NCBI GenBank assembly: GCA_003508835.1
Contig: PUFA01000006.1
Location: 7,626,001-7,690,000 of the forward strand
DNA length: 64,000 bases
DNA from: Eonycteris spelaea
Lineage: Eukaryota > Chordata > Mammalia > Chiroptera > Pteropodidae
Direction of reading: 5' to 3'
Shown: in pieces, positions 36,610 through 47,834 of the stretch
Layout of the letters: every line of letters begins with the position of its first letter
How positions within the stretch are numbered: the stretch's first letter is position 1
Notes under the pieces: generated by a model
Seen by the model: only the letters and a program-made list of their open reading frames with translations
Databases searched by the model: none
What the model was told of the DNA's origin: nothing
Made by a program: the position numbers and the translations under genes

Positions 36610-37186
36610 GATGCTGCTATGGCTTCCAGTGGGGTTGGCGTGAACGCTGGCAGCTCAGCAAATGAAGCTCCTGAAATTCCAGAAAACATGGGAGATTGGC
36701 TTCCTACCACTTCGCCACCAATAGGAATGCTTTCCAGAGGAACCTGATGCTCAGTTTGGGACTTTTCGCTGCGAGAATTTAGCTGGCCAGGAATTTGAGT
36801 GACACTGACCCAATGGCACCTCAGCCAGGGGTGGAGCCAAATAGACACATGGAATGTGTGCTGTACTTGAACCTTCCAAAAACAGAGCCTCCAGCCTGTG
36901 ACCATCTCAAGACTTGCCCTGATGGCAGCTGAAGTGTGAGTCGGACAGGCACCTGCTCATCCCTGCCTGATTTCCTTTTCTCAGATGAGTCCTCTCAGAA
37001 CTCCATTCTCTGGTCAGCAGTCAGGCTTCAGCTCAAGTGCTGCCCTCTGTTCTGTAAAGCTCTGTAAATAGTCCCTAAGTTTCTGCAAGGGGTGATCCTT
37101 GCTCTTGTCTTGAGGAATAACCTAATGGTATTTTAACAGTTATTTGAAATAAATACTGTACACAAAGCAGCCAAAAAATATAAAGC
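36610..37186 (+). pseudogene. TOMM6 processed pseudogene inside an L1
   Basis: Intronless copy of the mRNA for TOMM6, a 74-residue subunit of the mitochondrial outer-membrane translocase. ATG at 36619-36621 opens MASSGVGVNAGSSANEAPEI, then PENMGDWL, as in TOMM6. Later pieces of RFATDRNDF, NLILNLGLFAA, ARNLSDID and MAPQPGV appear in broken frames. A gap lies after GDWL, the Trp of the membrane segment is TAG, and the normal stop is mutated. A 3' UTR follows, with AATAAA at 37148-37153 and a short A-rich tail. A 17-bp target-site duplication flanks it (36593-36609 and 37187-37203, two mismatches), so L1 machinery inserted it. It is non-functional. Confidence 0.88.
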
Positions 37187-37590
37187 AGAAAGAAGTTCAA
37201 GAATGTCCCCAGTAGCAAAAAGAATGAAAACTATCTCAGCATCCACTAATAAAAAATGGATAAAACTAATTTTTGGTATAGCTACATGATAAACGATACA
37301 AAGATAAAAATGAATACGCTTTAATCATCCATAACAACATGGCAGAAATAGAGCAGTGAAAGAGAAAAAATGAAGTTGCAGAAGACTGCATTCAGTATAG
37401 AGAATTTTAATGAAGTTAAAAAACAAGAAAACTAAACAATATATTTTTAACAGAAACATGCATATGTGATAACTATATTTTTAAATAGAAAGGGAGTAAT
37501 AAATATAAAACTCAAATAGTTTTTACCTCTGGGGGCTGAGGAGACAGGGAGGTAGAGTTCACAAGAGGATAAAAAGATGCAGATGACATT

Positions 37591-38041
37591 CTAGATCTGT
37601 GCTTTTCAACATAGTAACCATTAGCCACATGTGACTATTTTTATTTATATTTAAATTAATTAAAACAAAAGCAAATTTAAAATTCAGTTCCTCATGCTCG
37701 CTAGCCAAACTTCAAGTGCTAAATAGCCACATGTGGCTAGTGGCTGCTCTATTGGACACCACAGACTTACAGACCATTTCCATCATCCCAGAAAGTTCTA
37801 TTGGACAGCTCTATTCTAGACCAGAGGTTGGCAAACTTTTTTATAAACGGCCAGGCAGTAAACTTTTTGGCTTTGTGGAACATAAGGTCACTGTCACAAC
37901 TGCTCTCCTCTGCTGCTGTACCTAAAAGCAGCCACACACAATATGTAAATGAATGGATGTGACTCCGCTCCAATAAACCCTTACTTACCAAACAGACAAG
38001 AGGCCGGATTAGGCCTATGAGCCTTAGTTCGTTGACGCCTG
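37591..38041 (-). mobile_element. Two adjacent hAT-like DNA transposon relics
   Basis: 37,600-37,815 is rich in inverted repeats (TAGCCACATGTGACTATT and AATAGCCACATGTGGCTA). 37,822-38,041 runs from CAGAGGTTGGCAAAC to CGTTGACGCCTG, terminal inverted repeats of the hAT/Charlie kind, with AGGCAGTAAACTTTTTGGCT inside. CTAGATCT and CCAGATCT flank the pair and look like an 8-bp duplication. Confidence 0.6.
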
Positions 38042-38139
38042 TTCCAGATCTTTAGTTGGGTGACTGATCAACAGATGATCATTGTATTATTATGCTTCTT
38101 AATTTCAAGTATTCTCACCTATCGAATAGTACATAATAC

Positions 38140-38178
38140 ATTTTTATATATATATTATATATATATATATATATAGAC
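38140..38178. repeat. (TA)n microsatellite
   Basis: TATATATATATTATATATAT run in the L1 3' region. Confidence 0.9.
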
Positions 38179-38404
38179 AACTGATAAAATCTAAATAAGA
38201 TATTTAGATTAGATAATATTTTAATAATGTTAATTTCCTGATTTTTATCATTGTACTATGGTCAGGCAATATAATGTCCTTGTTGTTAAATAATACACAG
38301 GGAAAGTACTTGGGGGTGATAGAGCATCATATGTGCAACTTACTCTCAAATAGTTCAGAAAAATATTTATATATATGTTATGTATATGTACACGCACACA
38401 CACG

Positions 38405-38562
38405 TTAGGGCCACCATAACAAATTACCACAGACTGGGTGGTGTAAACAACAGAAATTTATTTTCTCTTAGTTCTGGAGGCTAGAAGCCTAAGATCAAGG
38501 TGTTGGCAGGGTTGGTTTCTTCTAAGGCCTCTTTCCTTGGCTTACAAATGGCGGTCCACAAC
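38405..38562 (-). mobile_element. MLT1-type MaLR LTR fragment, minus strand
   Basis: CACAGACTGGGTGGTGTAAA, CAACAGAAATTTATTTTCTC, AGTTCTGGAGGCTAGAAGCC, GATCAAGGTGTTGGCAGGG: antisense MLT1. Confidence 0.8.
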
Positions 38563-38564
38563 AG

Positions 38565-38645
38565 ATGATAGATAGATGATAGAAAGATAGAAAGATAGAT
38601 GGATAGATAGATAGATAGATAGATAGACAGATAGACAAACAGACA
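38565..38645. repeat. (GATA)n microsatellite
   Basis: GATAGATGATAGAAAGATAG leading to about 10 GATA/GACA units. Confidence 0.95.
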
Positions 38646-39234
38646 GATGACAGATAATATGTGATACATCGATAGCATGATAGAGCAAATTTGGTAAAAT
38701 GTTAAGGATCTGGGTGAAGAGCAGACAGAATTTTCTGAACTATTCTTGCAATTTGTCTATAAACCTGAAATGATCTCCAAATTAAGATCTTAAAAACATA
38801 TACATATATAGTTACATACACTTATAATAAGGCTAAAAATTACAATGTTACAATGATATATATGTTATTCTTCAATAAAAAGTTTACCTTCAAAAATCCA
38901 TTAAGTCAAAAGGAATAGGAGGTTAATATTGGCAAATCCAGCAGCCCGCCTGAGTAAGAAGAGGACTGAGAAGAATCTGGTCATCAAAAGATCGTGTGCG
39001 ATCTGGAGAGAGATGTTTCTATGGGGTGATGGGATGGAAGCCAGATTAGACTGGGCGGTAAGGAAGTGGAAATAGCAAATGTTGACAACACTTCATAGTA
39101 ATCTGGCTATGAGTAAAAGAAAAAAGTAGGGTCGTACCAAGAAGGAAAATTACATTGAAGGAATGGAAGAAACGGAATCATGGTGAAATGCTGCTGGCAG
39201 AGGCATGAAGCAGAAACAGCCCAGAAGCAACATG

Positions 39235-39480
39235 GTGTGGACACAGTGATTAAGCATTCAGAATCTGGAATCAAGCTGCTGGGGTTCAGAACCAGATCTT
39301 GCCTCTGCCACTTGCCAGCTCTCTCCACTTTTCCCATCTTTGGTAGGGGCTGATGATGATAACAGACTCTACACCATAGAGCAGCCATAAACATTAAATA
39401 AATTAATGAATGCGCAGTGCTTAAAGCCGTACATAGCACCCAGGAAGCACTCAGTAGAGGAAATTACGATAGCTATCACT
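39235..39480 (+). repeat. MIR SINE, plus strand
   Basis: GTGATTAAGCATTCAGAATC, GTTCAGAACCAGATCTTGCC, GCCTCTGCCACTTGCCAGC, then CACCCAGGAAGCACTCAGTA: full MIR order with an altered middle. Confidence 0.8.
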
Positions 39481-39484
39481 CGCA

Positions 39485-40050
39485 CAAAAGCAGGGAGAGG
39501 AATGACGGTGGAGATCGCTAGGGAAATGGGAGGCGATGGTGATGTTGTGACCATGGTATTGGAGGCTAATGTGAAAAAGCCCCTGGAGATGACTGGTCGA
39601 GAGCTGGACAACCAGGGTGTGGTGCCTGATCCACATAGCTGATAACGTCCTCTGCATGGCGGCAGGATGGCAGTGCAGAGAAAGGCTATGAAACAGGCAC
39701 CCAAATCAAGAGAATGAGGCCAAAGTGACCAGAGATCAGCCGAAGAGAGTGATGGGGAAATAGAGGGTGACACAGCAAATGAGGACCCAGGAGCCACATC
39801 TGGATACAACCCTGGCAATTGAGAGGACATCCAACCACACTTCTGGCTCCTGTGGTACCTGGAACTTGGGAGGAGGAACTGCCTCCAATCACAAGGGATG
39901 CAGGGAGTTGGTGTGTCCTTAGGGAGGGGAGGCAGTCAGAGGTGCCATGAAGAGCTAGTTTATCAAAGATCATGACAATCTGGCTTTTTATTCATACACC
40001 ATCCTCAGACACAAGTGCAGAGCCTGGTTGTTAGTAGTAGGCACTCAAAA
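39485..40050. other. Interval without recognised genes
   Basis: Probably part of an old L2 (GGAGATCGCTAGGGAAATGG region) but not assignable with confidence. No coding signal. Confidence 0.3.
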
Positions 40051-40054
40051 ATAT

Positions 40055-40290
40055 TTGCTGGATTGATGAGTGGGTGGGAAGATGGGTGAATGCATGGGTG
40101 GCAGATGGATGAGTGAATGGGTGGATATGATGGATAGATAATGGGTGAATGGATGCATGAGTGGGCGGACAGATAGAGAATGGGTCAATGGATAGGTGGA
40201 TACAAGGGTAAGTGATATGATGAATGGAAAGAAGAGTGACAAAGGGGGCTCTGGGGGATGGGTGAATAAATGAATGAATGAATTTAATAA
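40055..40290. repeat. GGTGAATG/GGATGGAT degenerate tetranucleotide array
   Basis: GATGGGTGAATGCATGGGTG and related units; ends in (GAAT)n at 40,265-40,285. Confidence 0.85.
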
Positions 40291-40294
40291 ACTG

Positions 40295-43230
40295 GACATT
40301 CCAGGAAACATAGGGGAACAGCTGGGAGGTCAGAGAGGTGACAGAGGTAATATATCAGGCCTTGCCCAGGAAGTCTAGACCACTCATAAGAACAGCTATA
40401 ACCACAAGGAGGTGCAAAAGCCACCATCAGTCTGCTCCCTGGTGCCCCTCAGACTGAGGCTTATCTCTGGGTAGAAGCCCCTGGATCTAGACTGGAGGGG
40501 CAGAGGACATGGAACCAAGGAGCACTGGTTACTTCCGGGGGCCTCTCTTCCCTCTTAGGATCCAGCCGGCCACTCCAGGAAGCAGGGGAGAATGAAGACT
40601 CCAGTCATCATAGAAGTTATGGACCTGCCTTCATTTCTCTTGCCTTAAATAGGTCATTTGACATCTGGCTATCCTTCCTGGCAAATTTTTAGGAAAAATG
40701 CCCTGTCTTCTTCCCTCCACCTGCCCACCCTGTTTCTATAGGAATATGAACCAGCTACCTAGATCCAGCTCCCTCACCAAAGGAAGCCTATTATCGGGGC
40801 AGAAGCTGGCCTGGCCTGGGGACGCTACATGTTATCAGCTGCCTCAACCCCATCTGCCAGCCACAGGGATGCAGAGGGAGAGGCTTCCTCCAAGCCAAGA
40901 TAAGCATCTGAGCTTTATCTCCTCTCAGACTCTGATCCCCCACCACTCACCACCACCAGGACCATAGCCCTTCCCCAGCCCCACCATGGCAGGCCAGGCC
41001 GGAAAACAGAGATAAGGTCCTCCTGGCTAGCCAACCACAGCAGGGGATAGCGGTGGGCAGGGGTGGGGGGGGGTCTTCCCTTTTGTCCACCCCGAAGCTA
41101 GAACTCTGCTTCCTTCCCTAGAGGTAGGCCACAAGAGAGCATCTGGGCAGGCACCCCAGCCTCTTGGCAGCTTGGGGCCTGCTTTTTGCCCTCGAGCATT
41201 CAGTATTGATTATGTCCTAATTAATTCATCTCTTATTTGGAGCCACCAATCAAAGACAGAAAATCCTGCCAGTCTGAGCACTAGGGAAGCAGGAGTGTGC
41301 AGTGCTGGCCGCCAGTGGTAGGAAGAGACTCCTCCCGATCTCTTGGCAGGTAACCAGATGGCCGCTGGAAACCCCTCAGACCTGCAGACCCAAGTCCAGG
41401 ATCCAAACTTTTCAGCACCCATTCACAGATACCTCCTCCATGCCAGGCCCCATGCTGGGTACTGGGGTCACAGTCCAATCCCTGCTTTCACAGAGCACCT
41501 GAGAGCCCAGGCAAAGCAGTACCTAACCTACCCCTGGGGAATCCAGAGAGGCTCCAGCATCAAGGATTAGGAGCTGGTTTTGAAGGGCCTCAAGGCCATG
41601 AAGAAGACAGAACTTTCCCCAGTGGGCACTGAGCAACCAATGGAGGGTTCAGGAGGACAGTGACACGCTAGGATTGGTGTTTTGGAAGAAGCCCTCCAGC
41701 GGAGTATAGCAAGGGCGGTATCCCAGGAACAAAGTCAGGGAGACCCAGAAGAAGGCACTGCCATCGTCCTGAAGAGCACTGAGGGTGGCCTGACCCCTGC
41801 AATGGCAGTGAGGTGGGAGAGAAGAGACAGAACCCACAGGTCAGGGTGACAGGCCGGATAGGGGGAATAGTGGGCAGGGAGGAGTCCAGGCCGAGTCCAG
41901 GTTTCCAGATGCCATTCACAAGCACAGAAAAAAACAGCTTTCCGGGAGAAAACATGGGAGAGCTCATCTGGGGATGTGTTTAGTTTGGGGTATCTGTGGA
42001 GCATCAAGGGGTAGATGGGGATATGAGAGACAAGACTGTGAGGTGCTGCTCAAGGTCATGCAGGGTCAATGTCATCTCTGGGTGTAGAATGCAGGCCTGC
42101 CCCTACCCTCGCCCCACCATTCCCAGGCCTGTTCTTTCTCTTCCTACCTCTTTTATGGCCTCCACGCACACTCTTCCCATCCCAGCCTCCTTGACTTTGC
42201 TCTTGCTGTTCCCCTGCCCAGAATATCCTTCCCTCCTCTATACAAATCCCACTCATCCCCAAGTTTCAGCTGGGATCCCAGAAACAACCCAGGGGCTGGA
42301 GTAAAGATCCAGGGTCAGAGGTGAGTAAAGTATGAAAGTGAGCTGGTGAAATGTGGCGGCAAGGGCAGAAACCTGATTTAGAGCCCCACGCTGCTGCACG
42401 CTGGCTGACTTTCCCTCTCTGGGCCTAAGTTTCCTGCCCTTTCAGAGGAGAATAAGGAAATGTCCTTCTTCCCAGGGAGCTCCAAGTCCAGAAAGGGCCA
42501 TAAGGTAAAACATGACCAGTGACTTTTGAGATATATCAAATGTCTTGAATATGCACGTGAGGGAAAAAGTTTATAGAGAAAGATTAAGTGGTGTTTGCTC
42601 TGAGCCTTGAAGAATGGATGAAATCTCAACGAGCAGAGATGGAGGCAGAAGAGGGCATTCCAGCGAGAGAGAACAACCTGAGCAAAGGCTGGGAGGCAGA
42701 AAGTTCAGGGCATGTTCAGGGAAGAATGAGTGTCCAGATTCTGGTTTCTTTCTGAGTCAACAGCTCAGGCACTTTTTGTAAGCAGGCAGCCTAAGCCCGG
42801 CAGCCTCCAGTAAACACCTGTTTGCACAATCGAGGTCACACACAGGGGCGTGTTTGCACAATGACCTGTTTGCACAATCTCAGTTGACTGCTGTATTCCA
42901 GCCACACCAGCCCCTGGCAGAAGAGCACGGCCTCCACTTCCGGACACTCACCCTGGCTGTCCCATCAGCCTCTGCCTGGGCCCTTCTGGACCCACGTGTC
43001 ACAGGCAATAACAGAAACTGAAATGATCCGAACTTCAGCAGGGCTGCTGAGAACAGGGTTCCTTCACCAAAGCTCCCTGCCTGGGATTTCCAGCCCACAG
43101 AGGGCACCTTGTCGGACAGAGGAGGAGGGAGCAGGAGCAGGAGAGCTGGAGGAGGAAGTACCTACAAAGCAGACACTGGGTGTGCGTGGAGGGGATGACT
43201 TGACATCTGTCTCGTGCTTCCCACCTCACC
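40295..43230. other. Mostly single-copy interval, no gene found
   Basis: Short MIR-like piece near 42,390-42,450 (CTGGCTGACTTTCCCTCTCT). A block at 41,170-41,300 is rich in ATTA and TCF-like sites. No exon-like frame matched a known family. Confidence 0.35.
41170..41295. promoter_or_regulatory. Candidate noncoding regulatory element
   Basis: AGTATTGATTATGTCCTAAT followed by TAATTCATC and CCAATCAAAGACAG: several homeodomain cores and one TCF/LEF-like ATCAAAG within 70 bases, outside any recognised repeat. Motif-based inference only. Confidence 0.25.
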
Positions 43231-43231
43231 A

Positions 43232-43440
43232 AGTAAACATTTGTTGAGCATTTACTATGTGCCTGGCTCTGTTCCACAGGGCTCGTATATACTATTTCAT
43301 CAATTTCTCTCAAGAATCCCATAGAGCAGGTACTATTATTATCCCCATTTTAAAGATGATGAAACTGAGGTTCAGAGAGGTTTCACAACTTGCCCAGGGT
43401 CACACAGCTAGTAAGTGGCAAACCCAAGCAGTCTGACTCC
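43232..43440 (-). repeat. MIR SINE, minus strand
   Basis: AGCATTTACTATGTGCCTGG, ATTATTATCCCCATTTTAAA, CTTGCCCAGGGTCACACAGC, TAGTAAGTGGCAAACCCAAG: nearly full-length antisense MIR. Confidence 0.9.
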
Positions 43441-43444
43441 TCAC

Positions 43445-44690
43445 CCTCACACTTAACCCCTCTCTACACTCTACCGCCTCTCTCCTATAGAAAGGTCTTC
43501 CTTAAATCTAAGTTTCATTTCAGCTGCTGCAGCTCCATTTCCTGTTACAGGTGCAGAATGAAACACAGATGAGATTAGTAAAATCTTGATCTGAAATATT
43601 GAATTATGCAAGAGAGAAAAGAAAGGAATTTTATTGAACGCTGAATTTTACTACATGCTGGTTAACATGTAAGGCTCCATACCTGCCATAGCTCATTCAA
43701 ACTTCACAAAACCCCTAGAATGAGTTATCCCTGTGGCAGATAAGAAAACAGGCTTGAAGAAGGTAAAACAGCTTCTCTAAGATTCCACAGCTCAGTAGAT
43801 ATGCACCGAGAATCCTCATTGTGGCCTGCACCGTGCTAAGACTGGAGGCAGAGATGAGAACGTGGTTTCCACACTCAAGGAGTTCACAATTTAATGCACG
43901 AGTCAGAGAGCCGATGGCCCACTGCAGTATCACAGGATTGCAGAGGAGGGAGGGCAACTGACTTCCCCTCACTCCACAGGCTGGATGTCTGAGCTGCATA
44001 AGAGGCGGGAGTCTGCCAACCAGAAATGAAAGAATAAGCAAGAGAAAAGAGGGGTTTTCCAAAGCCTGAGGCAGGCAGGGAAACACAAGCAAATTCTGCA
44101 CCATTAGCACATAAAGTGTCACGTCTGGGGAAGTGAAGGCAGACAAGGCAGGAGCAGGAGGTGGGGCCAGATCATGGGGTACCCTGATTGTCCAGTTAAG
44201 GAGTTAGGATGTGACGAAGGAACTCTGAGAAGGGGGGACCAGCATGGTTAGATGTGGCGGAGGGCGGCGGGGGAAGCTCACTTTGCTGGGGCATTCAGGG
44301 TGGAGGGAGACTGCCCAGAGCAGGAGCCCGGCAGGCAAGCTGTGGTGCCTCCAGGTGAAGGATGGGGAGACCTGACAACGGCAGGGAGAGGAGACAGATT
44401 TCAGAGCTGTGGCCAAGACAGAGCTCCATAAAGGCAGGAACTAACACTGCTTTCACACGCCACTGGACCCCTGCTGCACTGGCTCTATGACCTGTTTTCT
44501 GAACGATGAACAAAAGGCCCATTCTCCATCCTTCTGAACTGATTGGATATGGGAGTATGGAGAAAGGGGTGTGAGGAGTGACTCCTGGGTCCCTGGTTGG
44601 GTGACTTGGGGGAGTGAGGATGGTGGTATAATTTACCGAGATGAGGCACATGGAGTTTGGGGACAGGTGTGGTGGGGTGGAATAAGGTTC
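43445..44690. other. Interval with an old L2/MIR remnant, no gene
   Basis: MIR/L2-like antisense text at 43,630-43,900 (TGAACGCTGAATTTTACTAC, CCTGCACCGTGCTAAGACTG). No coding signal. Confidence 0.35.
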
Positions 44691-44694
44691 GTCC

Positions 44695-45365
44695 AATCGT
44701 TCATTCAACAAATAGGTACTGAATGCTCACTCTGTGACAGGACGCATTGTAGACACAGCAGATAACGTTTTAAATAAAACAAACTAAAACCCTTGCCCTG
44801 ACGGAGCTTCTATTCTAGTGGAAGATGAAGGGTGGGCGCATCCACTGTAGTACAGTGTAAAGGAATATGAGGGAAAAGAAAGCTAAGGAGTGGGAGGGGT
44901 TGCAATGTTTAAAAACGGTGGTTAGAGAAGGCCTTGATGAGAAGATGACGTTGGAGCAAAGACCTGAAGAAGAGGAGGGAGTGACCTATATCATTAGTTG
45001 GGAGGAAAGAATCCAGGCAGAAGAAACGGCCAGTGCAAAGGCCCTGACGCAAGAGTGAGCCTGACGAGCTCAAGAAACAACAAGGAAAACGGAATGGCCA
45101 GAGCAGAGCAGCGAGGAGGAGAATAACAGGAGAGGGATCAGGGAGGGAATGGAGGAGGGGCCCGGGTCGAATAGAGCCTTGTAGATCATTGAAAAGGCTT
45201 GGACGTTGACTCTGAGACAGGAGCTGTTCGGGGTTTGGACAGAGGATGACATGAACTGACTTCTGTTTAATCGGCGTCACGTTGGCTGCTGAAGGGAACA
45301 ACAGACAAATGGGGACGGGATAAATGGACCTAGGGACCAGGGAGGGGCCACTGACGTGATCTAGG
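44695..45365 (-). repeat. L2 element, minus strand
   Basis: Antisense L2 3' order: TTCATTCAACAAATAGGTAC, GATAACGTTTTAAATAAAAC, GAAGATGACGTTGGAGCAAA, GCAGAAGAAACGGCCAGTGC, AAAGGCCCTGACGCAAGAG. Confidence 0.8.
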
Positions 45366-45369
45366 CTGA

Positions 45370-47605
45370 AGTAATCTTTATATTTTCCATGAAGACATTC
45401 AAACATAGAGCCCAGGTGAACTTGACAGTGAATATCTGCCTACTTCGGATTCTGGTGGTGTTTTGAAAGAAGAGTCGATGAGATTTCCTGAGCCTGCGGG
45501 GTCTGTGAAACGTCTTGGAGAAGCTGCTGCAGACAGTTGGGTATTTTCACCCAGACCAGAACGGCATCCCCGTCTGCCCCTTCACACGAGGCTCAGAGCC
45601 CATTTTTTCAAAAAGGATCGTATGCTGTATAGACACTCTGCTAGTCAGTTAGTACCGAACTTTTATGGGGTCATAAATCCAATAAACTATGAACGGTCTG
45701 AACCTTCTTCAGAAAAATGCACATAAAATTATAAACTGCAAGGGAAGCATGGATATAGACAATGAAAGACATAACATGCAGTCTATTTCACTCAATCAAA
45801 AAATGTTCCGGTTAGCAGAATCCTTGTGAGTAAACATTACTATTTGCTGTAGTGAGCGCGTGAAGACCCTAAGCCTCACAGGTCATCCCCTGTCCCCAGA
45901 GTCCCAGAGTCCCCATTTCTCTATTGTCTGGCCCACGGGCAATGGCGAAGAATGCATAGCGAAGAGAAGAGTGGTGAGGAAGGTACTATGCTACAAAATC
46001 CTCTGTAACCTGAAGGCCGCCCCCCTGAGCATGGTGAGGATCAGGGCCCCAAGGCTGGTGCCAAAAAGAGGCTTAAAGCTGAGTGAACCTTCGAGCCAGG
46101 CTCTGCCTCTGAGCGATGCTCCCCTAGGAGAGGGCATAGGAATGGCATCCAGCCGGGTTAGAGCCTGGGCCCTACCAGGGCCTCAAAGCTTTGAGGTCAG
46201 GAAATCCGGAGACAGAGGAGGGGGACACTGTTGCCACATCCCCCAGCCCCTTGAAGACCCCCGAGGCAGGAAGACTGCCTTGGCCTCACCAGCTTCCCTC
46301 CCAGGCTCCTTCCTGGGAGGAAGGAGCTGCCTGTGCCCCAGCGACAGGGCACGGGAGGGAAGGAGGCTGGGCAAGTGTTGCAATCCGCAGCCCCTGGGCC
46401 TGTCAGAGGCAGAGCCATTAACGACAGGGCTGGGGAGAGAAGTGGGACTGTAGCTGTTTTCAGGAACTTGCCTGAAAAAGAGAGCAGAGACAAAGAAGGC
46501 GCAGCGGCCGTGGGGCTGCGGGCTCCAACCGTGAGTAGGGGAGCCCCAGGGAGAGCGGAGCCTTGGCCTTGACAGGGACCTGGAGTCACAGAACCACTCG
46601 CCGCTCCCACCACGACCCAGCTCTGCCAAGTGCCTGTATTCAGGGGCCGAGGCCTGCGACCAGGGAGGGCTTCTGCCTTTAGGGTTTGTCCTGGGAAGCA
46701 GGAGCTCTGGCCACTGAGTCTCTTTTGCCAGGGATGCCCCCACTTTTTCCAGGGGTTGTATCGGGGAACATTTCTTTGGGAACGTCGCGCTCAGGGAAGG
46801 GCGCAATCGTTTACCTTCTCTGCATCTCTGCCTCTCAGAACCCGTGTGTCCCCACCTCGCTCTGTCTCCATCTCCGTCTGTTTTACTCCCTGTTCCTCCT
46901 CAGCCCCTCTGGCTTGCATGGGTCCTGAGTTTCTCTGCCTCCGAGTCTTTCTGTGCCTCTCTTTGTCTGTCCCGTTTCCCTCTCTCTTGAGCATAAACTC
47001 TCTTGAGTATCTCTCGCTTATCAGCCTCCCAGTGCCTCGGTCTCTGAGTCAGCATCCTTGTCTCTTGGGCTCTTTTCTCTCCTTGTCTCTTGACCTCAGT
47101 CTTCATCTCCGTGGGCCTCCGTCATTTCGGCTTGTGTGTGTACTTTACTTTCCTACTCTTGTCTGCCTTCTGCCTCTCTCTTTCTCTAAACCACAACTGG
47201 GACGGCCTCCTCCAGTTCATTCCCAGCACCCTCCTCCCTGAACTCCTCCTCCCATAGAGACACCAGGGGAGAGAGGGGCGTGAACTGGTGGTGGAAGAGC
47301 GAAGGGAGAAGGTGGAGCGGGGAGAAAACAGAGGGGAGCAGAAAAGGGGTGTGATGCGGTGACTCCAGGGGCAGCACAGTGTGCTGGGACTCAGAGTCAG
47401 GAGAGCTGAGGTGGCTGGAGTGAAGGGGAGCCCAAGGGGCCAAGGAGATGGAAGTAGGGGACACAGAAATGGGGCCTTGAAACTATGCAGCATGACAGAG
47501 ACAAAAGCAAGGTGGCAATCCTAGGAGGCTGTGACCATGCAGCCTGTCGGCAGGGGAGGGGGTGCTAAGCTATGCCGGGTTCTGTTACGTGGTACTGTGA
47601 CTCGT
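45370..47605. other. Single-copy interval upstream of CSF3R, GC-rich at 46.0-46.7 kb
   Basis: Overlapping ORFs of 197 (plus) and 207 (minus) codons at 45.86-46.81 kb match nothing recognised. CSF3R is known to begin with noncoding exons; they and the promoter may lie between here and 49.7 kb, but I could not place them from sequence alone. A T/C-rich stretch spans 46,840-47,180. Confidence 0.3.
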
Positions 47606-47607
47606 GT

Positions 47608-47830
47608 GTGTGAAAATAACATGGTTATTGAGTGCTTCCTCCATGTGGGCTCCATGCTAAGTGCTTTTATCATGGAACATCTTGTTTCATCCTCACCATG
47701 ACCCTGAGAAGCAGGTGCTATTGTTATCCCTCTTTCACAGATGGGGAAACCGAAGCTCAGAAAGACAAAGTAACTTGTCCAAGGTCACAAAGCTGGTAAG
47801 TGGCGGAGGTGGGGTTCAGATCAGGTGGTC
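47608..47830 (-). repeat. MIR SINE, minus strand
   Basis: GGTTATTGAGTGCTTCCTCC, CCATGCTAAGTGCTTTTATC, CACAGATGGGGAAACCGAAG, CTTGTCCAAGGTCACAAAGC: near full-length antisense MIR. Confidence 0.9.
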
Positions 47831-47834
47831 TGAC

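Larger units (their letters stand above)
31100..38900 (+). mobile_element. Old L1 (L1M-type), plus strand, with nested insertions
   Basis: ORF1-side sequence at 31,100-31,950 (Glu/Lys coiled-coil-like coding remnants), ORF2 reverse-transcriptase region at 34,600-35,150 (GATGGGTTTATCCTAGAATT), ORF2 C-terminus at 36,180-36,592, then 3' end to about 38,890 with AATAAAAAGTT. Interrupted by a purine tract and LTR-like block (about 32.0-32.9 kb), the TOMM6 retrocopy, DNA-transposon relics (37.6-38.04 kb) and an MLT1 piece (38.4 kb). All frames are broken. Confidence 0.75.

Noticed and set aside
36315..36905. 196-codon minus-strand ORF
   Set aside because: It runs antisense through L1 ORF2 and the TOMM6 retrocopy, so its openness is an accident of those sequences.
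45860..46806. Overlapping 197-codon plus and 207-codon minus ORFs upstream of CSF3R
   Set aside because: GC-rich DNA has few stops; the two strands overlap, no family is recognisable, and no convincing exon boundaries frame them.
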